A stretch of DNA of 43,389 nt, taken from positions 1 through 43,389 of the IMG/VR virus record IMGVR_UViG_3300049048_000158. One strand, written 5' to 3'. Positions within the stretch are counted from its first letter, which is position 1, and the number at the start of each line of letters is the position of its first letter. The notes under the pieces were generated by a model. The model saw only the letters and a list, made by a program, of their open reading frames with translations, searched no databases and was not told where the DNA came from. A program made the translations under genes and the position numbers. Below, one piece after another: positions 31,792 through 37,428 of the stretch. This stretch comes from a virus.

Positions 31792-32263
31792 GGCTCAGCG
31801 GGTTTACTGGAACTACATCCAGTGCCCGTTGTGATCGCTCGTGCCGGTAATACGCTTTTTTCAGGGTTTCAAAGGCCAGTTCGTCTTCTCCGAATCCATA
31901 GCGTTCCCGGAACTTGTAAATCGCATCCCGGCGCATCACGCCGGCAGCCAGGTGGAGTTCCATGAAGGTGAAGAATTGCGCCTTGATCAGATCATCCACA
32001 AAGTTGTTCAACTGCATCACTGAATAGGTGCTCAGGTAGCGAACGCCCCGGTTAAAGACAAAGCCCTTGGGAATGTCCACCGTGTAGCTCTTCTCATAAG
32101 ACTGGAGCACGTATTCATACTGCTTGTCCTTTGAATTGCGCTTGAGTAGATGGCTAAGCAGCAAACCAACCGAATGAGACTTGGTGAGTGTCATCGACAA
32201 CCCAAATTGTGAATTCAGGTACTTGTAGACGTGAGCCTTGACAGGGATCTGGATGGAGATCAT
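31757..32263 (-). CDS. Conserved phage protein leading the late region
   Basis: A 168-residue protein from the ATG at 32263 (MISIQIPVKAHVYKYLNSQF); a longer version would add 18 hydrophobic residues of less likely coding sequence. The start IPVKAHVYKYL and the later DIPKGFVFNRGVRYL, MQLNNFVDDLIKAQFFTFMELHLAAG and YKFRERYGFGEDELAFETLKKAYYR are of a type I associate with Bacteroidota phages; the C-terminal part could be a helix-turn-helix. It might be a late-transcription regulator or a DNA-binding virion protein, but I know no tested function. As the first gene of a 30-kb late block it is placed well to be a regulator. Confidence 0.6.
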   Translation of the reverse strand: MISIQIPVKAHVYKYLNSQFGLSMTLTKSHSVGLLLSHLLKRNSKDKQYEYVLQSYEKSYTVDIPKGFVFNRGVRYLSTYSVMQLNNFVDDLIKAQFFTFMELHLAAGVMRRDAIYKFRERYGFGEDELAFETLKKAYYRHERSQRALDVVPVNPLSHATLPTFARTA

Positions 32264-32546
32264 AGCGATAATTTCACTGGCAAAAGAGCGGAAAAGGGAT
32301 AGAACCAGAAAGGACAAGCCAAACGGGCAAAAAAAGCTGAAGGGAAGGATCTCGAATAGGTTGTCCGTAAAGATAAGGGTTAAAACGGATCGGCAATTCT
32401 TAGGGGTAAATCCAAAAAGGAAGTACTCAGTTAATATTTACAAATTAGAATTAATAACTTACATAGGTCTTTTAAGCGGTACTTCTTAGTATGATCAAAA
32501 CTGCTGCTAAGTATACTTTTGTACTACAAACAAAACAGATTATGAT
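32264..32546. promoter_or_regulatory. Divergent intergenic region, late block versus lipoprotein
   Basis: This 283-base AT-rich gap separates the first late gene (-) from the lipoprotein gene (+). The + strand has a -7 element TACTTTTG (32514-32521) overlapped by the perfect palindrome AAGTATACTT (32509-32518), 26 bases before the ATG. No convincing TAnnTTTG was found on the - strand, so the late promoter is not visible and may need a phage activator. Confidence 0.45.
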
Positions 32547-32918
32547 ATGAAGTATTTACTTATGCTGTCTCTTGCCTGTTTGGTGTTCACTTCTTGTAAA
32601 AAGAATGAAGACCCATCCATGTACAAAGTTAAGTTTTCTGTAACCGGTACCTCGGTGAATCAATTTAAATTCAATACTGAAGGGCTTCCGGCCTCTACAA
32701 GTGTGGCTGTACCATTTACCGGGACCAGAGACACAACCGTTTATGTGAGCTTAGCACAAACACTCAGTTTAGATACAAAAGCTGATGCAACTACCAGCAG
32801 CAAATTAGAAGGAAAAATTTATGTCAATGATGTTCTGGTGGCTAGCCAGGTAGATGAAGATACTGATAAAGATGGCAAAACGCAGGTAAAATTAAATTAC
32901 ACTATCGTAGCCAAGTAA
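32547..32918 (+). CDS. Small lipoprotein (probable lysogenic cargo)
   Basis: A 123-residue lipoprotein with signal peptide MKYLLMLSLACLVFTSC and the lipidated Cys at 17, followed by KKNEDPS, a charged stretch as often seen in Bacteroidota lipoproteins that reach the cell surface. The mature part is Thr/Ser/Val/Asp-rich beta sequence (VTGTSVNQFKFNTEGLP, DKDGKTQVKLNYTIVAK). No family is recognised. It has its own -7 element and a strong terminator, so it is an independent unit and not part of the late operon. That pattern is typical of a moron expressed from the lysogen, perhaps altering the host surface. Base composition is visibly richer in A/T than the late genes. Confidence 0.75.
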   Translation: MKYLLMLSLACLVFTSCKKNEDPSMYKVKFSVTGTSVNQFKFNTEGLPASTSVAVPFTGTRDTTVYVSLAQTLSLDTKADATTSSKLEGKIYVNDVLVASQVDEDTDKDGKTQVKLNYTIVAK

Positions 32919-32955
32919 TGGATTTGTAGTGTACTGAAAAAAAGGGTACTTGAAA

Positions 32956-32993
32956 AGGCCGGCTTTCCCGTAAGGAAGCCGGCCTCTTTTTTT
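32956..32993 (+). terminator. Intrinsic terminator after the lipoprotein gene
   Basis: Arms AGGCCGGCTT and AAGCCGGCCT (10 perfect pairs, extendable by CC/GG with a bulge) enclose a short loop and are followed by seven T. It lies 37 bases past the stop codon. Confidence 0.9.
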
Positions 32994-33084
32994 GGTTTTA
33001 GTGTACTGCTGAAAACGCTCCTTTTTTCGTACAAAATAAGTATATTGGAATGCTTAAAATCTACATTAGTTGCATCACTTCACT

Positions 33085-33738
33085 ATGGTTTATTCCAATA
33101 TTTATCAAAGAACATTTTTCATAAAATATGATCGATATAATGGTACAGCGTTCACTTTTGAAAGAGATGGTGTTCAATATTTAGCATCAACAGGGCATAC
33201 TTTCCCCTACGTTACAAATGGGCAGCAGATACAATACTTCATTTACAGAAACAACAACTGGATAGAAATGGAAGGGTATATTTATTTGCATCCTAACTCC
33301 CAAGTTGATATATGTATTATCTCTCTACCAAGAGATATTTCTCAAAGACATCCTATAATCCTAACTTCAGTTGGGATGGCTTTAAGTATGGATGTGTACT
33401 TTCTAGGGTTTCCTTATGGTAGATTTATGGATGTTGCCCAACCGGTAAATAGTGGATATCCTATTCCTTATGTCAAGAAAGGAATTATTTCATCCTTTTC
33501 CGTTATTGATGGAGTGGAGATAATATTTTTAGATGGTATGAACAATCCAGGCTTTTCCGGGGGACCGTGTATATATATGAAGAGGAACACTACAATACCA
33601 GTTGTAATAGGAATAATAAAAGGTTACGTTCCGAACGAAATACAATTTAATTCCCCATTAGGTCCTATTACCTATAATGAAAATTCAGGTATTGTTGATG
33701 TTCAGTCTATTAAATATTTGGATGACATAATCATCTAA
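33085..33738 (+). CDS. Trypsin-like serine protease, cytosolic
   Basis: A 217-residue protein from the ATG at 33085; a TTG at 33070 would add five residues without cause. It has the chymotrypsin-fold catalytic triad in order: H38 in ASTGHTF, D75 in SQVDICIISL and S158 in NNPGFSGGPCI, where GFSGGP is the nucleophile motif. There is no signal peptide or membrane segment, so it would act in the cytoplasm. Its A/T-rich codon use differs from the late genes. It lies in a + strand cargo block before a serine recombinase, 5 bases from it. Similar stand-alone trypsin-like proteins occur as effectors or processing enzymes in bacterial immune systems; here no partner protein is recognised, so a defence role is only inferred from location. 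Confidence 0.85.
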   Translation: MVYSNIYQRTFFIKYDRYNGTAFTFERDGVQYLASTGHTFPYVTNGQQIQYFIYRNNNWIEMEGYIYLHPNSQVDICIISLPRDISQRHPIILTSVGMALSMDVYFLGFPYGRFMDVAQPVNSGYPIPYVKKGIISSFSVIDGVEIIFLDGMNNPGFSGGPCIYMKRNTTIPVVIGIIKGYVPNEIQFNSPLGPITYNENSGIVDVQSIKYLDDIII

Positions 33739-33743
33739 ATCAT

Positions 33744-34370
33744 ATGAAAGTAACCCTCTTCGTCCGAGTAAGCCGCAAAGACCAATCCTACCAGCGTCAG
33801 GTATCGGAGCTCACCGAATACGCCCGCTCCCTCAACTGGGAAGTGGTCCATGTCATCGAAGAAAAGATTTCCGGATCCAAGACCCGACTGGAAAGCCGGC
33901 CTGGATTTAAGCAGCTTTTCGACCTGGTGGGCAGTGGCCAGGTGAACAAAGTACTGATCAGTGAGGTGACCAGGCTGGGCCGACGGACCCGGGATCTGCT
34001 GGAGGTGATTGAATTCCTGCACCAGCACAGAGTCAGCCTGGTTGTCTATAATTATAGATTAGAAACGCTGGACCATCGCGGCAAGGTCAATTCTATGGCG
34101 CAATTCCTGATTACGCTGTTAGGAGATATTGGAAGGATGGAGACTGAGACGCTTTCTGAGCGAACCCTTTCCGGATTGGAGGAAGCCAAGCGAAAAGGCA
34201 AGAAGCTCGGCCGGCCAGCTGGCAGTCAGATGGATGCTCAACAACTACTACAGGAATATGCAGGTGTAGTGAAGGATCTTAAAAATGGTCTGAGCATCCG
34301 TAAGACAGCTGCCTTCCGGAAGATATCAGTGGATACCGTACAACGAGTTAAAAAAGCAATCAATATTTAA
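33744..34370 (+). CDS. Serine recombinase (resolvase/invertase)
   Basis: A 208-residue resolvase-type protein. The catalytic domain (about 1-140) has the nucleophile S10 in VRVSRKDQ, then ISGSKTRLESRPGF, LISEVTRLGRRTRDLLEVIEFL and the dimer helix region SMAQFLITLLGDIGRMETETLSERTLSGLEEAK. The C-terminus carries LGRPAGS and a helix-turn-helix (SIRKTAAFRKISVDTVQRV). It has the size of resolvase/invertase proteins and lacks the long C-terminal part of large serine integrases. No res-like paired sites or invertible segment are obvious beside it, but the inverted-repeat array 600 bases downstream is a candidate site. It could serve plasmid-like resolution, DNA inversion, or be a transfer relic. Confidence 0.93.
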   Translation: MKVTLFVRVSRKDQSYQRQVSELTEYARSLNWEVVHVIEEKISGSKTRLESRPGFKQLFDLVGSGQVNKVLISEVTRLGRRTRDLLEVIEFLHQHRVSLVVYNYRLETLDHRGKVNSMAQFLITLLGDIGRMETETLSERTLSGLEEAKRKGKKLGRPAGSQMDAQQLLQEYAGVVKDLKNGLSIRKTAAFRKISVDTVQRVKKAINI

Positions 34371-34381
34371 CGTCATTAATT

Positions 34382-34804
34382 ATGGAATACATCAAAACAG
34401 TTGAGGAATTATTAGAAATAATTGGTCATCATTTAGACCCTGAAGCACTTGATCAGAAGTCGGTAGAAGGAAAACTTGAGATATACTTCAATTTTAAATA
34501 TTTAGGCTACTCTTCATCAAAAATGGATGGTGAATATTTTTGGACTGCCATAAATTCTCAAACCCTTGATCACTATAGTAAGTACTTGGCTACTCCTAAT
34601 GTGATTGATTTTTTGATTAACAGCGGAGTCATGGCCGAACCGCTTCAGAATCGTTCTATCATCAAGTTATTTGGTTACTCACAAGGAGGAAGGATAGGTG
34701 ACATACTTGCCTTAAATACTAGAAATGTATTTGGGAGCACTGGAGTTTTACAAGTCGGTGGTCAAGGAGGAGCTAATCTTGATATTAGTAGTTTGTTACG
34801 CTAA
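34382..34804 (+). CDS. Unknown protein after the serine recombinase
   Basis: A 140-residue protein, MEYIKTVEELLEIIGHHLD..., with a helix near the start, a beta-rich part (KLEIYFNFKYLGYSSSK) and a Gly-rich end (SQGGRIGDILALNT, then QVGGQGGANLDISS). The pairs of glycine-rich turns may be a nucleotide- or DNA-binding site or simply loops. It starts 11 bases after the recombinase stop and shares its transcription unit, which ends in a terminator 27 bases past the stop. A/T-rich codon use suggests recent transfer, as for the protease two genes upstream. No function can be assigned. Confidence 0.65.
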   Translation: MEYIKTVEELLEIIGHHLDPEALDQKSVEGKLEIYFNFKYLGYSSSKMDGEYFWTAINSQTLDHYSKYLATPNVIDFLINSGVMAEPLQNRSIIKLFGYSQGGRIGDILALNTRNVFGSTGVLQVGGQGGANLDISSLLR

Positions 34805-34831
34805 CGATAAAAGTTTGTAAGAACTATTTAG

Positions 34832-34859
34832 AGCCCCTGATCAGTCAGGGGCTTTTTTG
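34832..34859 (+). terminator. Intrinsic terminator of the protease-recombinase unit
   Basis: Perfect arms AGCCCCTGA and TCAGGGGCT around a short TCAG-type loop, followed by six T. It closes the unit that ends at 34804. Confidence 0.9.
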
Positions 34860-34960
34860 TTACCACCTCTCGAAAAAAGTCAATTTTTTATTCTACTACT
34901 AAATATCTGCTCTTATGGATCGGGTACGTAGAAACTGTGGTGCCTGAAAAGTGGTAAAAA

Positions 34961-35219
34961 AATCGTGCTTTTGAACTGTCTTTCTGAACTAAATTGATTT
35001 TTAGTTACTTACAACTTTTTTACAGTTCAAATCAGTTCAAAATCAGTTCAAACCAGTTCAAAAAATTTGAACTGAATCGTGCTGTCGAAGGCCCAAAACA
35101 GCCAAATTTGAGGGGTGTAAAAAAAATTTGAACTGGTTTGAACTGATTCGTGCTGTTTTCGTGCTGCCATTTTCTGCGATTCCAGCCAGTATGGGAAGAT
35201 TTTTGCCCTTCAGCACGAA
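34961..35219. repeat. Composite repeat array (CAGTTCAAA iterons and TCGTGCT motifs)
   Basis: CAGTTCAAA occurs at 35023, 35033, 35044 and 35054, a spacing of 10, 11 and 10 bases, so all four lie on one face of the helix. The reverse form TTTGAACTG occurs at 34970, 35066, 35127 and 35137. TCGTGCT occurs at 34963, 35077, 35148 and 35159, and reversed (AGCACGA) at 35212. Twice they join as TTTGAACTG-AA/AT-TCGTGCTG. Phages use such helically phased direct repeats as initiator-binding iterons or repressor sites. Confidence 0.8.
35041..35148. repeat. 22-bp perfect inverted repeat
   Basis: The 22 bases at 35041-35062 (AATCAGTTCAAACCAGTTCAAA in two pieces: AATCAGTTCAA and ACCAGTTCAAA) are the exact reverse complement of 35127-35148. 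The spacer is 64 bases. A transcript across it would form a long hairpin; as DNA it may form a cruciform or a two-site protein target. Confidence 0.8.
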
Positions 35220-35311
35220 AGCACTTTTGCATATTCTCTTACTCAATGTTTTTCATGAAAGTATAAATAAAGAATATATATAAGGGGAGTGGTCAAAAAA
35301 TCTCACTTTAG

Positions 35312-35323
35312 TCCAAATTTGGA
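35312..35323. promoter_or_regulatory. 12-bp perfect palindrome
   Basis: TCCAAATTTGGA is a perfect palindrome in the noncoding stretch before the membrane-protein gene. Such sites are often dimeric regulator targets, but nothing links it to a particular protein. Confidence 0.4.
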
Positions 35324-35341
35324 TTCCATTTTGAACGCAAA

Positions 35342-35363
35342 AGCCCGGCGGAGCGGCCAGGCT
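35342..35363 (-). terminator. Possible terminator for the membrane-protein gene
   Basis: On the - strand, AAGCCTGGC and GCCGGGCTT pair (nine pairs, one G-U) around a short loop, then TTTTGCG. It is 190 bases past the stop of the gene at 35553, so the link is tentative. Confidence 0.45.
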
Positions 35364-35552
35364 TATAATGGGGTAGAAGATTGTTTATTGTTGCAGCAGG
35401 TTGCGACAAAATCTAAAGTGAATAGACCTTTCTTATATAGTTCCTCCCGTAGCGTTTGAGCTCGCTGAGCCTGGCCGATCGGGAACATAGGCACTCCAGC
35501 CGATCATCTGTTACTTTTTGGCAAAAGTGAGCCAAGTAGTTCAAGAAAGAAT

Positions 35553-36347
35553 TTAAACAGTCGAATCACTCTTATCTGATTTTTGCACTTTATCTTTTTC
35601 TGAAGTAGGCTCTTCTAACAAAATCTTATGAGTGGTAACTACTGATTCGATAAAAGCTTCTGATAGTACTTTTGCCTTTACCCAAAACACAAATGTGAAA
35701 AAACAATAAATACCAAAGATGCAAAGCTTATCCCAAGGCCAATAAGATATGGTATTGAAGAATTTGATATAAAAGAATAGGAAGAATGAATAAAAGGATA
35801 AAATAATTAAAACTGTTTCCAATCCATTTAAGAGATCCTTAACAACATACCAATAATTACTGTACGTGTATTGTCCCTTCACCTGTAAGTAGACCGCTTT
35901 TTCCCAAAATTGTTTCTCATAGGTTTGGGCGTCTATCAGACCTTGGTTGCTCTGGCTATCTTTGTTCGCCGGTCGAACACCTGTCAGATACTGAGACAAC
36001 AGAGCTCCTGCAACTCTTCCACCCATACCAGTGCGATAAATAAAACCATTTACTCCTGGTTCTGTAGCGTGATCGTAAAAGAATTTTTTTACAAGTTTAT
36101 ATCTAACCATATCAATGGCCTGAATGAGATGACCCATGATATAAAGGCAGGCAATGACTGAAAAAACAAATAGAGTATTGCTGCTTTTCAGTACTTCAAA
36201 AAGGGGATTTACTTTAGTTGGATCGACCTTAAATGCCGTAACATAGTTTGACAAATTCTCAAATTCGATAGGGATTAAAAATATCACGAATGAGAAGCCG
36301 CACAAGAAGTAGACAACTATGTCTCTTAGCGTAAATTTAAAGTCCAT
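35553..36347 (-). CDS. Four-pass membrane protein
   Basis: A 264-residue protein with hydrophobic segments at about 10-28 (IVVYFLCGFSFVIFLIPI), 57-75 (LFVFSVIACLYIMGHLIQ), 175-195 (VLIILSFYSFFLFFYIKFF) and 205-225 (LCIFGIYCFFTFVFWVKAK), and a soluble region of about 95 residues between the second and third. The C-terminus is charged (EEPTSEKDKVQKSDKSDSTV). It stands alone between the noncoding repeat region and the early genes, with A/T-rich codon use and a probable own terminator. This is a typical place for a moron, for example a superinfection-exclusion or defence effector, but I recognise no family. Which side of the membrane the large loop faces is not determined. Confidence 0.75.
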   Translation of the reverse strand: MDFKFTLRDIVVYFLCGFSFVIFLIPIEFENLSNYVTAFKVDPTKVNPLFEVLKSSNTLFVFSVIACLYIMGHLIQAIDMVRYKLVKKFFYDHATEPGVNGFIYRTGMGGRVAGALLSQYLTGVRPANKDSQSNQGLIDAQTYEKQFWEKAVYLQVKGQYTYSNYWYVVKDLLNGLETVLIILSFYSFFLFFYIKFFNTISYWPWDKLCIFGIYCFFTFVFWVKAKVLSEAFIESVVTTHKILLEEPTSEKDKVQKSDKSDSTV

Positions 36348-36458
36348 GCTAGTTTTTTTATTTAGGCATTTGGATACTATTTAAATATAATTCTATGAAT
36401 ATGAAATAAACTTCAAAAGTTAAAATCTAAATACTGGATATTTATTTGAGCCCGGATT

Positions 36459-36821
36459 TTAGGTTAGTAGTAAGGTGTGTTGTGTCTTTTTGTATTTTTT
36501 ACCGTACTTCCGGCTTGCGATGGATCGGAAAGTCCTCCGATCGGCACATTCCTTACTATCATAGCCCAGGTGGCACTTCTGACAAAGGGCTTTCAACCGG
36601 TCGTCTGATACCTCCCAGTTCTGCGGATCTCGGTCGAGGTGGGCAATGGTCAAAATGATTTTGGTCTGGTGTACCGAGCCATCCTTCCAGATCCGCTCCA
36701 CTACGGAATAATTTTCAACCCCACAGCCTGGCGTTTCGCACCGGTGGCCAGCTCTGGCCAGAATACGAGGCCGCCTGACCTTTTTCCAGTCAGGCGGATA
36801 GATCTTGTAATTGCAGGGCAT
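36459..36821 (-). CDS. HNH endonuclease
   Basis: A 120-residue HNH protein with zinc-binding cysteines C28 and C33 (CETPGC), H61 in IAHLD, and the closing SDDRLKALCQKCHLGYD with C80, C83 and H84. This is the usual pattern of small phage HNH nucleases; the middle Asn of the motif seems to be replaced or shifted (candidate N68). In cos phages such proteins sit next to the terminase and help cut DNA; here it is at the end of the early region, 18 kb from the terminase, so a role in recombination or host-DNA attack is equally possible. It is 11 bases from the upstream gene and so probably cotranscribed with the primase unit. Confidence 0.88.
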   Translation of the reverse strand: MPCNYKIYPPDWKKVRRPRILARAGHRCETPGCGVENYSVVERIWKDGSVHQTKIILTIAHLDRDPQNWEVSDDRLKALCQKCHLGYDSKECADRRTFRSIASRKYGKKYKKTQHTLLLT

Positions 36822-36832
36822 AATTTAACTGA

Positions 36833-37210
36833 TTATTGCTTTTCCTGATAGAAGCTATCAATGGATTCCACTAGCTCATCAATTCCCTCCACAATGATCA
36901 TATTCTCCGTACCAAAAGTGAGGGTGATGGGAAGGCCAGAACGGCGACTGTTGTGAATGGCTATATTCATTTCATTGAATTTAGCCACAACCAGTTTTAC
37001 CAATTGCTGCAGTTGATGCCTGTTGTGATCAATCACGACTACACCATCATGCCTGGTACTATGAAGCACTTGCATGCCGGCACTAAAAAGTCTGCTGATC
37101 GTCAGATCACGCTCTTTTTCAGCACCACCTGAAAAACTTCGCCCGGTCTCATCCAGCAGGCGAAAGAGGAAGGTCAGCTTCAACGTGAGGGATTCTTTAG
37201 AAATGGTCAT
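36833..37210 (-). CDS. Unknown early protein
   Basis: A 125-residue protein from the ATG at 37210 (MTISKESLTLKLTFLFRLLDE); a longer reading would overlap the upstream gene. It has a helix, then GAEKERDLTISRLFSAGMQVL, a strand with HDGVVVIDHNRHQ, LQQLVKLVVAKFNEMNIAIH, and ends IVEGIDELVESIDSFYQEKQ. No family is recognised. It is the second-to-last gene of the early operon, between a 69-residue protein and the HNH nuclease, and is 8 bases from the former. A role in replication or recombination is only by association. Confidence 0.6.
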   Translation of the reverse strand: MTISKESLTLKLTFLFRLLDETGRSFSGGAEKERDLTISRLFSAGMQVLHSTRHDGVVVIDHNRHQLQQLVKLVVAKFNEMNIAIHNSRRSGLPITLTFGTENMIIVEGIDELVESIDSFYQEKQ

Positions 37211-37218
37211 AAGAAGAA

Positions 37219-37428
37219 TTAGGATTTTAAGTGAATGGGTAATTCCTCCAGCAGATCCGAAGGAGTAAGAAGGTCCATATGGTATTCCAGGCCTTTCCTG
37301 AATCGGTGAGCTCCGGTCAACTTCCAATGGGTATCAGGCAGGCCATCTACTAAGCGGAGCTTTTGAATATTGTTCCAGCAGTTCCGATGCACCTCCAGTA
37401 GGATGGGTATTAGTCTGTCTTCACTCAT
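37219..37428 (-). CDS. Small unknown early protein
   Basis: A 69-residue protein, MSEDRLIPILLEVHRNCWNNIQ..., with helical beginning and a basic middle (LTGAHRFRKGLEYHMDLL). It overlaps the primase-helicase stop by four bases, so it is translated with it and may be an accessory factor. No family is recognised. Confidence 0.6.
   Translation of the reverse strand: MSEDRLIPILLEVHRNCWNNIQKLRLVDGLPDTHWKLTGAHRFRKGLEYHMDLLTPSDLLEELPIHLKS

Larger units (their letters stand above)
34860..35552. other. Long noncoding region with repeats
   Basis: About 690 bases between the terminator and the membrane-protein gene, with no believable gene. The frames it contains on the - strand are only repeats read through (Asn/Phe/Gln-rich). 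It holds the repeat array at 34961-35219, the palindrome TCCAAATTTGGA at 35312-35323 and a hairpin at 35342-35363. The part from 35380 to 35552 shows nothing I can name. A replication origin, a recombination site and a regulatory RNA are all open. Confidence 0.6.

Noticed and set aside
35032-35246. Two overlapping open frames on the - strand in the repeat region
   Set aside because: They translate the repeats themselves (Asn/Phe/Gln/Ser-rich), have no conserved look, and do not fit any gene start.
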